64,000 nucleotides of DNA from an uncultured Chlorobiaceae bacterium (lineage in GTDB: Bacteria; Bacteroidota; Chlorobiia; Chlorobiales; Chlorobiaceae), in NCBI GenBank assembly GCA_903824045.1, contig CAIJVD010000028.1, positions 1 to 64,000 on the forward strand. The letters are read 5' to 3'. Under the pieces are notes generated by a model, which was not told the origin of the DNA, ran no database searches, and saw nothing but the letters and a program-made list of their open reading frames with translations. Shown piece after piece: positions 32,055 through 41,677 of the stretch. Numbering within the stretch: the first letter of the stretch is position 1; each line of letters opens with the position of its first letter. Position numbers and translations under genes: made by a program.

Positions 32055-32267
32055 TCATGCCGTCCAGCCCTCTCTGTCTGTCGCTTCATCAAAAAGTTTA
32101 AGGATATCCTTCTCCGCTTGATCGTCTCTCAAATGCAGAGACTGCCACTGACACTCCTCTCTGAATCCCGATCGACGAGTATCGGGAACCCATAGTTGAA
32201 CAGGACGCAACCCCGCCCTGCGTAAATTCGCACGATGCTTCTTTATCTTTTGAAACGCCTTACTCAT
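32055..32267 (-). CDS. MazE-type antitoxin (DUF3018), orphan
   Basis: The 70-residue protein 'MSKAFQKIKKHRANLRRAG...' with 'RPVQLWVPDTRR' and 'LKLFDEATDREGW' matches the DUF3018/MazE-family antitoxins, normally followed by a MazF endoribonuclease. Its stop overlaps an ATG (GCATGA) exactly as in intact pairs, but the following frame encodes only 16 codons ('MKRCSLYRFALEMFLA') before a stop. No MazF sequence fits in the roughly 120 bases before the abiEi operator. The antitoxin appears intact, the toxin deleted. Confidence 0.78.
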   Translation of the reverse strand: MSKAFQKIKKHRANLRRAGLRPVQLWVPDTRRSGFREECQWQSLHLRDDQAEKDILKLFDEATDREGWTA

Positions 32268-32426
32268 GTCATTGTTCGGTGTTCAGTCACACAAGTTTAT
32301 ATCTGTAACTTACAGTAAGAGTCAATCCATACAAAAAAAAGTGCGCAGCCTCACTATCAACCGTTCGGAATTTGCGGAAGATTGTTATTGTTAAGGGCAT
32401 TTGACTATTGAACCTAAAGAGACTCT

Positions 32427-33671
32427 GTGGCACACACCTCCCCCGTTGAACTGATTGCCCCGGCCGGCGACATGACGGCTCTCGTAACCGCGCTGAAGGC
32501 CGGGGCGGACGCTCTCTATTTCGGCGCGGAGGGCTACAACATGCGCGCCGGGAGCAGCAACTTCACCTCCGCAGAGTTCCCTGCCGTCATGCAGCTCTGC
32601 CGTGAGTATAACGCGAAAGGATATCTGGCGTTGAACACCATTGTCTATGACGGCGAGCTGAAGAGGATGACGCAATCCATAGCGGCTGCCAAAGCTGCGG
32701 GGATCGACGCCGTGATCTGCTCTGACATGGCGGTGGTCGAAGCCTGCCGGGCCGCCGGAATGGCCTTCCATATCTCCACGCAGGCGTCGGTGAGCAACTT
32801 CGATGCGGTGAAGTTCTATGCCTCGCTTGGAGCGCGGATGATCGTGCTGGCCAGAGAGCTGACGCTGGAACAGGTACGGCGGATCATCTCCAAAATCAGG
32901 GATGAGAAGCTGGAAGTGAAGATCGAGTGCTTCGTGCACGGGGCGATGTGCGTGGCAGTTTCGGGGCGGTGCTTCATGTCGCAGGATCTCTTCGGCCGCT
33001 CGGCCAACCGTGGCCAGTGCGTGCAGCCGTGCCGAAGGAACTACATCGTCACCGATCCGGAAGAGAATGAGGAGCTCGAACTCGGCTCGGAGTATGTGAT
33101 GAGCCCCAAGGATCTCTGCACCATCGAGTTTCTCGACGTGCTGATCGACGCGGGCATCAGCGCTTTCAAAATCGAGGGCAGGAGCCGAAGCCCGGAGTAT
33201 GTCCACACCACCACCTCCGCCTACCGCAGCGCCATCGATTTCTGCACGACCCGCCGCAGCGACCCTGATTTCAGGGATGAGTACAGCTCGCTGACGCGCC
33301 GACTCCTTGAGGAGCTTTCGCAGGTCTACCACCGCGGATTTTCGGAAGGATTTTATTTCGGCAGGCCGATTGACGCCTGGGTGCGGGAGTACGGCTCACT
33401 TGCCGGGGAGAAGAAGACTTACATCGGCGAGGTCCGCAAATACTACCCGAAGGCCGGGATTGCGGATGTCGTCATCTCCGCCCGGGGGCTCAAAAGCGGA
33501 GACAAGCTCTCCATCCAGGGGCCACAAACCGGTGTGGTGACGGTGATTGCCGAAAGCTTCTACACCAACGACAGCCCCTCCACCGAAGCCGCAAAAGGCG
33601 ACAGCGTCACATTCACATCTCCGAAAGTAAGAAAGCACGACAAGGTCTACCTTCTGGAAAAACGGCCATAA
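32427..33671 (+). CDS. Peptidase U32-family protein (TrhP/YegQ-like)
   Basis: The 414-residue protein starts with GTG and reads '[36 protein letters not shown]'. It continues with '[17 protein letters not shown]' and the cysteine-rich '[15 protein letters not shown]', followed by '[12 protein letters not shown]' and '[12 protein letters not shown]'. These are the signatures of the U32 family. Members such as TrhP/YegQ and RlhA hydroxylate tRNA or rRNA rather than act as proteases; the closest pattern here is TrhP (tRNA uridine-34 hydroxylation). The C-terminal beta barrel is present. It is separated from the hydrogenase operon by 129 bases. Confidence 0.85.
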   Translation: MAHTSPVELIAPAGDMTALVTALKAGADALYFGAEGYNMRAGSSNFTSAEFPAVMQLCREYNAKGYLALNTIVYDGELKRMTQSIAAAKAAGIDAVICSDMAVVEACRAAGMAFHISTQASVSNFDAVKFYASLGARMIVLARELTLEQVRRIISKIRDEKLEVKIECFVHGAMCVAVSGRCFMSQDLFGRSANRGQCVQPCRRNYIVTDPEENEELELGSEYVMSPKDLCTIEFLDVLIDAGISAFKIEGRSRSPEYVHTTTSAYRSAIDFCTTRRSDPDFRDEYSSLTRRLLEELSQVYHRGFSEGFYFGRPIDAWVREYGSLAGEKKTYIGEVRKYYPKAGIADVVISARGLKSGDKLSIQGPQTGVVTVIAESFYTNDSPSTEAAKGDSVTFTSPKVRKHDKVYLLEKRP

Positions 33672-33800
33672 GCGAATCTGCTGCTCACCCTGGCGTCGTT
33701 TTCCCCGCCACTTTTTACATGCTGAAAGGTTTTGCGTACCTTTGAAGTGTGAGGCACTCAATCCGACACTCCGAGAACATCAGCAACCGGGCGAGGGGCA

Positions 33801-34880
33801 ATGATCTACAAAGTCATTTCGAAACATGAGTTCCGCAAATTCATCGACGCTCTGGTGCGGAGCAACACCTCATTCGGCCCTAGGCGTGTCGACACCGACA
33901 GCAACGCTGAACCGGTCTACCAGTTCCAGCCGGTCACCTCGGTTGAGGATGTCGCGTTTGACTACAGCGTAACAAAATCCTCCGCCAAGCACTTCTTCCT
34001 CCCCTTCCGCGAGGAACTCTCACGCTTCGACATCCGTGACGGGGAGTGGGAGCAGAAGATAAACTACAATTCGGATCCGGTCGTCGTTATCGGACTGAGA
34101 GCCTGCGACATCAGCGCGCTGAACATCCTCGACGACGTGCTGCTCAACGGCCACTTCCCCTCTCCCTACTATCTGGCGAGGCGCAAGAACACCTTTGTCA
34201 TCGGCTTTGACCACCTGCCGATGGCGGACTGCTTCTGCAAGTCGATGAACCACCATACCGTCCCGACCGGGTTTAACCTCTTCTGTTCCGACATCGGAGA
34301 AGACTACTACCTCGCAATCAACTCCTCGAAAGCCTTCAACTTCCTGAAGGAGTTCGAAACCCGCGAGCCGGAATACGAAGACAACTGCCGGCTGGTCGAG
34401 CGGCGAAAAGAGGTCTCGAACGGCTTCAAGACCCACATAGACGTCACCGGACTTCCGGCCATTCTCGACATCGAGTTTGATTCGCCGGTCTGGGAAAAGT
34501 GGGGGGCAAAGTGCCTCAACTGCGGCACCTGCGCCATGGTCTGCCCGACCTGCTACTGCTACTCGGTGGACGACTCTTTTGATACCGACATGAAAGGGGC
34601 ATCGCGCCAGAAACGGCTCTACTCCTGCAATCTTGTCGATTTTGCCGTGGTTGCCGGAGGCCACAACTTCCGTCCGAAAAACGGCGACCGGCTCAAGTAC
34701 CGCTACTACCACCAGCACCGGGGGTTTGCCGAAAATGCCAACCAGCAGATTTGCGTTGGCTGCAACCGGTGCGGCAGGGCCTGCCTGGCAGGCATCAACC
34801 CGAAGGATGTCATCAACGATCTCAGAATGGAGAAGGAATCATGCATGAAGTGCGTTTCGTCATCCCCCGACAAGAGATAA
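33801..34880 (+). CDS. hydB: Sulfhydrogenase beta subunit (4Fe-4S protein)
   Basis: The 359-residue iron-sulfur protein belongs to the HydB/HyhB (and AsrA-like) family of group 3b bifunctional hydrogenases. Two C-terminal ferredoxin-like motifs are visible: '[16 protein letters not shown]' (about residues 237-252) and '[17 protein letters not shown]' (about 318-334). Further cysteines occur in 'GLRACDIS' and 'DCFCKS'. It should pass electrons between the FAD-containing gamma subunit and the NiFe core. It is the first gene of a beta-gamma-delta-alpha operon; its last 40 bases overlap the gamma subunit gene. Confidence 0.88.
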   Translation: MIYKVISKHEFRKFIDALVRSNTSFGPRRVDTDSNAEPVYQFQPVTSVEDVAFDYSVTKSSAKHFFLPFREELSRFDIRDGEWEQKINYNSDPVVVIGLRACDISALNILDDVLLNGHFPSPYYLARRKNTFVIGFDHLPMADCFCKSMNHHTVPTGFNLFCSDIGEDYYLAINSSKAFNFLKEFETREPEYEDNCRLVERRKEVSNGFKTHIDVTGLPAILDIEFDSPVWEKWGAKCLNCGTCAMVCPTCYCYSVDDSFDTDMKGASRQKRLYSCNLVDFAVVAGGHNFRPKNGDRLKYRYYHQHRGFAENANQQICVGCNRCGRACLAGINPKDVINDLRMEKESCMKCVSSSPDKR

Positions 34881-35758
34881 ACCGGGAGGATTTCGCATCG
34901 TCTGCTCCGGATTTCAACCGACGTTCGGAGGTGATGAACACCGACAGGGGCTTCAAATGCTCCATCACCAATATTGTCCGGCTGACCGGGCAGGAGAAGC
35001 TCTTTCAGCTCCGCATCATCGACCCAACCGAGCGCTCGCTCTTCCGCTTCAAGCCAGGCCAGTTCCTGATGCTCGAACTGCCGGGGTACGGCGAAGTGCC
35101 GATCTCAATCTCCAGCTCCAACAGCAACCACGAGTTCCTTGAGCTCTGCATCCGCAAGGCTGGCCACGTTACTACCGCGCTCTTCACCATCGAAGAGGGG
35201 GCGCAGGTCGCCATACGGGGCCCTTTCGGATCATCATTCCCAATGGACGAGATGGCCGGCAGCAACGTGCTTCTGATCGCCGGAGGGCTCGGCATCGCCC
35301 CCCTGCGCGCGCCGCTCTTCTGGATCAACGAGCACCGCGACCGGTTTGGGGATGTCAATGTGCTCTACGGCGCAAAGGTGCCCTCGCAGCTCCTCTTCAC
35401 CTACCAGTTCGACGAGTGGAAGATGATCAACCATATCAATCTGCACACCATCGTCGAGCGTGCCGAAGAGGGATGGACGGGCAGAACCGGCATGATCACC
35501 GACCTGTTTGAGGATATCTCGATCGACATGAAAAAGACCTGGGCCATCGTCTGCGGCCCGCCGGTCATGTTCAAGGTTGTATGCAGTCATCTCGACCGGC
35601 TCGGCATGCCGATGAACCGGATGTTCGTCTCTCTTGAGCGGAGGATGCACTGCGGGATGGGCAAATGCTGCCGCTGCATGGTCGGCTCAACCTTCACCTG
35701 CGTTGACGGCCCGGTCTTCGACTACTGGTCGGTCATGAATCTCAAGGAGGCCATCTGA
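34841..35758 (+). CDS. hydG: Sulfhydrogenase gamma subunit (FAD/NAD(P) reductase)
   Basis: The protein (305 residues) starts at the ATG at 34841, four bases after AGAAGGA, inside the beta gene. It has an FAD-binding barrel ('[26 protein letters not shown]') and an NAD(P) domain ('[19 protein letters not shown]'). A C-terminal PyrK-like [2Fe-2S] loop, '[13 protein letters not shown]' with a fourth Cys in 'FTCVDGPVF', completes it. It links pyridine nucleotide oxidation or reduction with the iron-sulfur chain. An in-frame start at 34751 is rejected because it would overlap the ferredoxin motif of hydB. Confidence 0.9.
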   Translation: MHEVRFVIPRQEINREDFASSAPDFNRRSEVMNTDRGFKCSITNIVRLTGQEKLFQLRIIDPTERSLFRFKPGQFLMLELPGYGEVPISISSSNSNHEFLELCIRKAGHVTTALFTIEEGAQVAIRGPFGSSFPMDEMAGSNVLLIAGGLGIAPLRAPLFWINEHRDRFGDVNVLYGAKVPSQLLFTYQFDEWKMINHINLHTIVERAEEGWTGRTGMITDLFEDISIDMKKTWAIVCGPPVMFKVVCSHLDRLGMPMNRMFVSLERRMHCGMGKCCRCMVGSTFTCVDGPVFDYWSVMNLKEAI

Positions 35759-35771
35759 CGATGAGAAACCG

Positions 35772-36536
35772 ATGAAACAGAAAGGGTTCACCTTTGAAAA
35801 ACTGAAGTTCGCATCGTTCGACTTCACCTGCTGCGAAGGGTGCCAGCTTCAACTGGCCAACCGCGAATCGACACTGCCCGACTTTCTGGGGCTGCTCGAT
35901 ATCCGCAACTTCCGCGAGATCTCCAGCGAGCGGCATGACGATTACGACATCGCTTTCGTGGAGGGAAGCATCAGCCGCAGCGACGAAGTAACGCGCCTCC
36001 AGGCCATTCGCAAACAGGCGAAAATCCTTGTGGCGTTCGGCACCTGCGCCTGCTTCGGCGGGGTGAACAGCCTGAAAAACCGCTTTGCGGAAGGCCAGCC
36101 CGCTGCCGAGGTCTATCCCGGCATGCAGGTGGAGAGCCTCCCCGTCCGGAAAATCAGCGATGTGGTAACGGTCGATTTCTCCATCCCCGGCTGCCCGGTC
36201 GCAAAGGAGGAGGTGGAGCGCATCGTCGTAAGCCTTGTCACCGGCTCGCTCATTGCGTTGCCGAAATACCCGGTCTGCATGGAGTGCAAGGCCAGGCTCA
36301 ACACATGCCTCTTCGACCTCGGAGAGATCTGCCTCGGGCCGATCACCCGTGCGGGCTGCGACGCAGTCTGCACAACCGGAAAAACAGCCTGCCTCGGATG
36401 CCGGGGACCCGCTGAGGATATCAACATGCCGGCATTCCTCGAACTGGTAAAAGAGAGAGGACTCAAAGAGGAGGATCTCAGGGAGAAGCTCGCATTTCAT
36501 AACGCTTTTGAAGCCGTTGCCGCCAATGAAACGTAA
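35772..36536 (+). CDS. hydD: Sulfhydrogenase delta subunit (NiFe hydrogenase small subunit)
   Basis: The 254-residue protein is a NiFe hydrogenase small subunit without a Tat signal, as expected for a cytoplasmic enzyme. The proximal cluster ligands lie in 'CCEGCQLQL' (Cys21, Cys24), 'GTCACFGGV' and 'GCPVAKEE'. Additional cysteines in the C-terminal half ('[22 protein letters not shown]', 'TACLGC') provide medial and distal clusters. It lies 13 bases after the gamma gene; its stop overlaps the start of the large subunit (ATGAAACGTAA). Confidence 0.92.
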   Translation: MKQKGFTFEKLKFASFDFTCCEGCQLQLANRESTLPDFLGLLDIRNFREISSERHDDYDIAFVEGSISRSDEVTRLQAIRKQAKILVAFGTCACFGGVNSLKNRFAEGQPAAEVYPGMQVESLPVRKISDVVTVDFSIPGCPVAKEEVERIVVSLVTGSLIALPKYPVCMECKARLNTCLFDLGEICLGPITRAGCDAVCTTGKTACLGCRGPAEDINMPAFLELVKERGLKEEDLREKLAFHNAFEAVAANET

Positions 36537-37800
36537 CCTTGAGATCGACATCCACCACCTCGCGCGGGTTGAAGGGCACGCAGATATCACCATAAGCGTC
36601 ATGAACGGGCGCCTGATAGAAGCGCGATGGGCGGTTGTTGAGACACCCAGGTTTTTTGAAGTAATGGTCAAAGGGATGAGTGCCGAACGGGTGCCATTCC
36701 TGACCTCCAGAATCTGCGGCATCTGCTCCATCAGTCACGCCCTTGCAAGCATCCGCGCCCTCGAACGGGCGATGCAGATCGAAGTGCCTCCTGTGGCGGA
36801 AAAGACCCGGCTGCTCGCCATGCACGGCGAAACCCTGCAGAGCCACGCACTCCACCTCTTTTTCCTCGCCTCGCCCGACTTTGCCGGTACCGGAAGCGTT
36901 CTGCCGCTCATGCAATCCCATCCCGATCTCGTCAGAGCGGGGCTGCAACTCAAATCGCTCGGCAACGAAATCAGCGAAGTCACAACCGGGCGCTGCACCC
37001 ACCCGGTAAGCCTTGTGCTTGGCGGCATCAGCAAAGCGCCCGAACGCCACCGGCTTGAAACGCTCCTCTCCATGATCCGCGAGAGGAAGAGGGCGCTCGA
37101 CATTGCTGCCGATTTTTTCAGTACGCTCAACATCCCTGATTTCACGCGCGAAACGGAGTTCATCTCTCTCTCGAACGGCAGCAGCTACCCCTCCATTGGC
37201 GGCAATCTTGTCTCAAGCGATGGCGTCAAGAGGGATGAGAACGACTACCTGCAGATGACCAACGAATATGCCAAAGAGGGCTCAACCTCCAAGTTCACCC
37301 GGCTCAGTCGCCACTCATCTGCAGCCGGAGCGCTTGCCCGTCTCAACAACAACTTCGCCCTCCTCCACCCCAGCGCACAAAAAACGGCCGAACGCTTCGG
37401 GCTGAAGCCGGTATGCCACAACCCCTTCATGAACAACATCGCCCAGCTCGTCGAATGCGTCCACATCCTCCAGGATGCCGAAGAGCTGGTCCAATCACTG
37501 ATGGAAGTGGAGAGTCCGGAGATCCGCACACCCTTCAACCCGAAAGCCGGATCAGCAACCGGAGCAGTGGAGGCTCCAAGGGGAATCCTCTACCACCACA
37601 TGGAGACCGATGAAAAGGGAAAAGTAGTAAGGGCAGACTGCATCATTCCAACCACACAAAACAACGCCAACATCCACCTCGACCTGCACGCCCTCGCCGA
37701 ACGCGCACTCTCAGAAGGCAAAACCGACAGCGAGATCCAAAAACTCTGCGAAATGCTTGTAAGATCGTATGACCCCTGCATCTCCTGCTCGGTGCATTAG
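36526..37800 (+). CDS. hydA: Sulfhydrogenase alpha subunit (NiFe hydrogenase large subunit)
   Basis: The 424-residue subunit carries both nickel-binding motifs: '[10 protein letters not shown]' (Cys64, Cys67) and C-terminal 'DPCISCSVH' (Cys418, Cys421). The stop codon follows the last histidine directly, so there is no C-terminal extension for a maturation endopeptidase to remove. That is unusual for this class. A perfect 29-bp palindrome starts at the next base. I chose the ATG at 36526, which overlaps the small-subunit stop; a TTG at 36508 would add six residues. The enzyme probably couples H2 to NADP(H) and possibly sulfur. No hyp maturation genes are in the window. Confidence 0.92.
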   Translation: MKRNLEIDIHHLARVEGHADITISVMNGRLIEARWAVVETPRFFEVMVKGMSAERVPFLTSRICGICSISHALASIRALERAMQIEVPPVAEKTRLLAMHGETLQSHALHLFFLASPDFAGTGSVLPLMQSHPDLVRAGLQLKSLGNEISEVTTGRCTHPVSLVLGGISKAPERHRLETLLSMIRERKRALDIAADFFSTLNIPDFTRETEFISLSNGSSYPSIGGNLVSSDGVKRDENDYLQMTNEYAKEGSTSKFTRLSRHSSAAGALARLNNNFALLHPSAQKTAERFGLKPVCHNPFMNNIAQLVECVHILQDAEELVQSLMEVESPEIRTPFNPKAGSATGAVEAPRGILYHHMETDEKGKVVRADCIIPTTQNNANIHLDLHALAERALSEGKTDSEIQKLCEMLVRSYDPCISCSVH

Positions 37801-37863
37801 TGGGGTCAGGTCTTGTATTTTGACTTTTTCTAAAAAAAAGTCAAAATACAAGACCTGACCCCA
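37801..37863. repeat. Perfect 29-bp palindrome, 5-base loop (REP/IS200-like element)
   Basis: The arms 37801-37829 and 37835-37863 are exact reverse complements around ctaaa. The arm starts tggggtcaggtcttg, a sequence I associate with ends of REP-type palindromes linked to Y1 transposases (RAYT) in other bacteria. No transposase is nearby. It lies between convergent hydA and slyD, beginning directly after the hydA stop. No T-run follows the stem on either strand, so a transposon-derived palindrome is a better reading than a standard terminator. Confidence 0.75.
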
Positions 37864-37873
37864 GGGGGGAGAA

Positions 37874-38302
37874 TCAGACGATCTCTATGAGTTCGAGTTC
37901 GAAGGTGAGGGCCTGGCCGGCGAGGGGGTGGTTGGCGTCGAGGGTTACGGCTGCGTCGGTGATGTCGACGATCATGACGATGGCCTGCTGGCCGTCGGCA
38001 AGGCCTACCTGAAGCTGCTGGCCGATCTCGAGTTCCATGTCGGCTGGAAAGTGGTCGCGGTCAACGTCGGTTACCAGCTCCTTGCTGTGCGATCCGTATG
38101 CCTCATCGGCAGGGATGACAACAACCTTGATCTCTCCGGGAGCCATATCGAGCATGGCGGCGTCGAAGCCGGGGATGACCTGCCCGCCACCAATGGTGAA
38201 TTCAAGCGGCTCACGATCGGCGGATGTGTCGAACATCGTGCCGTCATCGAGCGTTCCTGTATAATGAACCTTGACTATATCCCCTTTTTTGGCTTGAGCC
38301 AT
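37874..38302 (-). CDS. slyD: FKBP-type peptidyl-prolyl isomerase, SlyD type
   Basis: The 142-residue protein has the FKBP core ('[38 protein letters not shown]') interrupted by the insert-in-flap chaperone domain ('[29 protein letters not shown]'), then '[19 protein letters not shown]'. This is SlyD architecture without the histidine-rich metal tail. SlyD helps nickel delivery to NiFe hydrogenases in E. coli, and here it sits next to (convergent with) a hydrogenase operon. The link is suggestive, but this form lacks the metal-binding tail. Confidence 0.9.
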   Translation of the reverse strand: MAQAKKGDIVKVHYTGTLDDGTMFDTSADREPLEFTIGGGQVIPGFDAAMLDMAPGEIKVVVIPADEAYGSHSKELVTDVDRDHFPADMELEIGQQLQVGLADGQQAIVMIVDITDAAVTLDANHPLAGQALTFELELIEIV

Positions 38303-38432
38303 AGCTATCCTCCTGTTTGACTGATCAATAGTTTGATTTCAATATCCCCGGCTGGAACTCTTTCTTGAAAAAAGCGGTCCCGGCTGCAAGGGTCAGCGAA
38401 GCTATCAAAAAAAAAGCGAAAGTTGCGTTTTT

Positions 38433-39542
38433 TTATGATTCTGATTCCCTCTCCTCCTGGATTGCCGATACTGCGGCGCCTTTCAGTTCGGCATCCAGCG
38501 TCACTTTCGGGGCCAGTTCAGGATAGTTTTCCCTGAGAAAGTCGATCAGTTTTTCGCGCACATGAAAGCGGAGCTCAGCAAGGTTTGAAGAGTTCGATGC
38601 GCTGACAAGGGCCCGCATCTCAATGGCGGTTTCGGTGGTATTGACGACCTGAAGTTTTGCGACCCGCTTGTCCCACAAAGGGGTTGAAGCTACAATGCGC
38701 ATAAGCTCTCCGCGAAGCGCTTCTGGGGGAATGCTGTAGTGGGTGAAAATGGAGACGGTACCGAGCAGCTCAGCGGAGGTGCGGGTCCAGTTCTGGAAGG
38801 GCTTGTCGATAAACCAGGTGATCGGTACAATGAGACGGCGCTGGTCCCAGAGCTGAACGACGACGTAGGTGAGGGTGATCTCCTCAATGCGTCCGCCTTC
38901 GTTTTCGACAACGACGACATCGTCGATGCTGATCGGCTGGGTGATGGCAATCTGGATCCCGGCAACGAGAGTCGCAAGGCTTTTCTGGGCGGCAAAGCCA
39001 AGCATGACGCCGGCGATTCCGGCTGAAGCCAGAATGCTCAAGCCGACCTGGCGAACCGTATCGAAGGTCATCAGCACGCCGGCGACGGTAAGCAGCACAA
39101 CCAGCACGTTCAAAATCTTGCGGGCAAGGCTGACATGGGTGGCGATCTTTCTTGCCGATTCGCTCTCCTTGCGCTGTGAGGCGTAGTGTTGCAGAATGAA
39201 CTGCTCGCCAACCATGAACATCCGTACAGTCAGCCACGATATGGCGACAATGGCCACAATGAGCAGGGTGTGGCGGAGAATCTCCCTGATGTCCGGAGTT
39301 ATGGAGAGGGAGTGGAGCAGCACGGCAAGGCCTATGAGCAGCACCAGCAGGCGGAGCGGCCCGATGACAAGTTCATAGGGAACGCTGATCTCCCTGATCG
39401 ACGAACGAATTCGGGCAATGAGGGTACTGAAAAGGGAGTTCGCCACCAGGTAAAAGATACAGGCGGCAACAACAATCAGAAGGGGCACAAGGTAGCCGTC
39501 CTGAATTGAACTCCAGAGGGTGAGTAATGTATCGTTGCTCAT
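38433..39542 (-). CDS. MscS-type mechanosensitive ion channel
   Basis: The 369-residue membrane protein has about four or five transmembrane segments ('VPLLIVVAACIFYLVANSLF', 'LVIGPLRLLVLLIGLAVLLHS', 'ILVVLLTVAGVLMTF'). The pore helix region is 'SILASAGIAGVMLGFAAQKSLATLVAGIQIA', followed by the MscS beta domain ('ISIDDVVVVENEGGRIEEITLTYVVVQLWDQRRLIVP'). The C-terminal tail carries charged residues. It should act as an osmotic safety valve or a small-conductance channel in the inner membrane. The gene is separate from its neighbours by more than 45 bases. Confidence 0.9.
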   Translation of the reverse strand: MSNDTLLTLWSSIQDGYLVPLLIVVAACIFYLVANSLFSTLIARIRSSIREISVPYELVIGPLRLLVLLIGLAVLLHSLSITPDIREILRHTLLIVAIVAISWLTVRMFMVGEQFILQHYASQRKESESARKIATHVSLARKILNVLVVLLTVAGVLMTFDTVRQVGLSILASAGIAGVMLGFAAQKSLATLVAGIQIAITQPISIDDVVVVENEGGRIEEITLTYVVVQLWDQRRLIVPITWFIDKPFQNWTRTSAELLGTVSIFTHYSIPPEALRGELMRIVASTPLWDKRVAKLQVVNTTETAIEMRALVSASNSSNLAELRFHVREKLIDFLRENYPELAPKVTLDAELKGAAVSAIQEERESES

Positions 39543-39591
39543 GAGTGCTGATGCTGAACCCGGAGCGGACGCTCCGGGTGTTCTGATGAAT

Positions 39592-40785
39592 CTATCTTGT
39601 GAGGCGTTCGAATTCGCTCTTGGAGCGGCTCACGCAATCCTCGATGGCCATGCCTCCGAAATAGTTGCCCGAGAGCAGCAGGTTCTTGTTGCCCTTGAGC
39701 ATCCCGTCGATGGTTTCAAGCCACTGATGATGGCCGAGGCGAAGCGAAGGGACAATATTTACTTTGGCAAAACTCTCCTCAATCTTCGACATGCTGACGC
39801 CAAGCACATCGGTGATGCGGCTCCGTTTGGTCTTGTCATCCAGACCGGGACGGAAATGGAAGGTAAAGCCGCGGTAGTTTTCGTCCAGCACCGTATCGCG
39901 GGAGACGACGGAATAAAAGATATCGTTCGGCGAGATGAGCGCGGCGACAGGGTTGAGCGAAATGTTATCTTTGTGAACAACGACACCCACTGAATCGACC
40001 TCGGCTGCCCTGAGCTGGCCGAGATGGTTTGCAATAGCAGGATTGACATCGCACAGAAGCCGGGAAGAGACCGCTGAAGGGGTTGCCAGCACGAGGGTTT
40101 TGGCGGCATATTTCGAACCGTCCTCCCTGCTGATGATGTAGGTACCGTTCTCATACTGCACCGCGCTTACTCCGCTGCCGGTGAAAATGTTCAGGCCGCT
40201 CTTGGCTGAAATAACCTTGGCAACGCTCTGGAGTCCGCCCTTGAAGGTGTAGCTCTTCAGCATGTCCTTCCGCTTCTCGCGGGTTTTGAAGATCATGTCT
40301 GCCGGGAAGTCATCGGTCCGCTGTGAGGGCACGGCATTGAAAAAATGGCTGAGCACGTTCTTGTAGTTTGTCTCCCCCACTATTTTCGAATAGTATGACT
40401 TGACGCTCAGTCCGGTTTTCTTCAGCTTGAAAAAGTTTGGAGCGGCACGAAGCAACTCTATGATATTAAGTCCAGAGACGACGGATTTGACCTTGCCGTC
40501 GACAAAAAGCGAAAAGGGAACTTTTTCACGCGGGATGATCGTGTTCATCACACCGCACTCCTCGAGGATTGCAAGCAGGTTCTGATAAGAGCTGTAACAG
40601 GTGTGTGCTCCCAGCTCCAGCCAGAACTTCCGGCCGCTTGCGCTGAACTGTGGAGAGGCAAAGGAACCTCCAACAGCATCTGCTTTCTCAATAAGCGTAG
40701 TCTTCATGCCGGCATTCGCGCAGTAATAAGCAAGGCTCAGGCCGCTTATTCCGCCGCCGACGACGACAACATCGTTTTGCATCAT
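39592..40785 (-). CDS. FAD-dependent oxidoreductase, protoporphyrinogen-oxidase-like
   Basis: The protein (397 residues from 'MMQNDVVVVGGGISG') begins with a Rossmann FAD motif 'VVVGGGISGLSLAYYCANAG' and 'EKADAVGGSF'. The body resembles HemY/HemG-type protoporphyrinogen oxidases and phytoene-desaturase-like amine oxidases, and it ends with the FAD-closing block 'NLLLSGNYFGGMAIEDCVSRS'. In a chlorophototroph this could serve tetrapyrrole synthesis, but desaturation of a carotenoid cannot be excluded from sequence alone. A TTG at 40794 is an alternative start; no strong ribosome-binding site is seen. Confidence 0.75.
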   Translation of the reverse strand: MMQNDVVVVGGGISGLSLAYYCANAGMKTTLIEKADAVGGSFASPQFSASGRKFWLELGAHTCYSSYQNLLAILEECGVMNTIIPREKVPFSLFVDGKVKSVVSGLNIIELLRAAPNFFKLKKTGLSVKSYYSKIVGETNYKNVLSHFFNAVPSQRTDDFPADMIFKTREKRKDMLKSYTFKGGLQSVAKVISAKSGLNIFTGSGVSAVQYENGTYIISREDGSKYAAKTLVLATPSAVSSRLLCDVNPAIANHLGQLRAAEVDSVGVVVHKDNISLNPVAALISPNDIFYSVVSRDTVLDENYRGFTFHFRPGLDDKTKRSRITDVLGVSMSKIEESFAKVNIVPSLRLGHHQWLETIDGMLKGNKNLLLSGNYFGGMAIEDCVSRSKSEFERLTR

Positions 40786-40894
40786 GTAAGACAAGGTATT
40801 CCCGGGTATGCATTTTTAATAAAAAACAGGAGCTTGAGGGCTCACTCAATAAACATCTGACGCAATTTAGCGAAATCAGGCAAGAAGACCGCAC

Positions 40895-41422
40895 TCAATC
40901 CCCTTTTTCAGCGTCACGATAGTTCTCGGAGTAGCGGACATAGTTTTCCGGCGACTCTGCGATGTTTCGTCTCTCATCCTCGGTTATTGGCCGCATGACT
41001 TTGGCCGGAACACCGGCCACCAGCATGCCCGACGGCACCGTGAACCCCTGCCTGACGAGAGCGCCTGCCGCAACAATTGACCATGGCTCTACCACGCAGT
41101 CGTCGAGCAGCACTGCGCCCATGCCGATAAGCACATTGTCCTGTACCGTGCATGCGTGAAGGACGGCTCCATGACCGATGGTCACCGAGCTGCCAATGTT
41201 GAGCGGGCCAGTGTCGTGCGTCACATGCAGGGTGACGTTATCCTGAATGCTGCACTTCTCGCCAATGCGGATGGGGCAGACATCACCCCGCACCACAGCA
41301 TTGAACCAGACGCTCGAATGAGCGCCGATATGCACATCCCCGATGACGAAGGCTCCTTCGGTCATGAAAACCGTTTCATGAAGCTGCGGCCACACGCCCT
41401 TGTAAGGCATCACTTTTCCCAT
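40895..41422 (-). CDS. Gamma-carbonic-anhydrase-like hexapeptide-repeat protein
   Basis: The protein (175 residues from 'MGKVMPYKGVWPQLHETVF') is a left-handed beta-helix of the YrdA/gamma-CA group. It has hexapeptide repeats ('VIGDVHIGAHSSVWFNAVVRGDVCPIRIG') and the three metal histidines ('LHVTHD', 'IGHGAVLHAC'). The C-terminal helix 'PITEDERRNIAESPENYV' is typical. It may hydrate CO2, useful beside reductive carbon fixation, although many members lack measured activity. Starts at 41464 (GTG) and 41410 are possible alternatives. It is divergent from csmE. Confidence 0.82.
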   Translation of the reverse strand: MGKVMPYKGVWPQLHETVFMTEGAFVIGDVHIGAHSSVWFNAVVRGDVCPIRIGEKCSIQDNVTLHVTHDTGPLNIGSSVTIGHGAVLHACTVQDNVLIGMGAVLLDDCVVEPWSIVAAGALVRQGFTVPSGMLVAGVPAKVMRPITEDERRNIAESPENYVRYSENYRDAEKGD

Positions 41423-41677
41423 AAGATGATAAAGGTCAAGAGAGTTGAATGAAGAGGTAATCACTTCGGAGCAATATAGTTATTGCACCCGAGCCTGCCG
41501 AAGGTTTCATGCCGAAGAAACGCCCTTCCCCTCTAAAAAGCCGGGAGGAGCGCAAAAAAAAGAGGAAAATCTTTTGACTTATAAAAGCCAATGAGGAAAG
41601 AAATTATTTTCTTTTGAGATCCATATTCTCTATCTTACTCTCAATAAGGCATCAACCACATTTCAAAGTAACTGATC

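Noticed and set aside
37801..37863. Palindrome as an ordinary Rho-independent terminator of hydA or slyD
   Set aside because: The stem is 29 bp and perfect, contains its own T- and A-runs near the loop, and no T-run follows on either strand; an element-type palindrome fits better, although it may still stop transcription.
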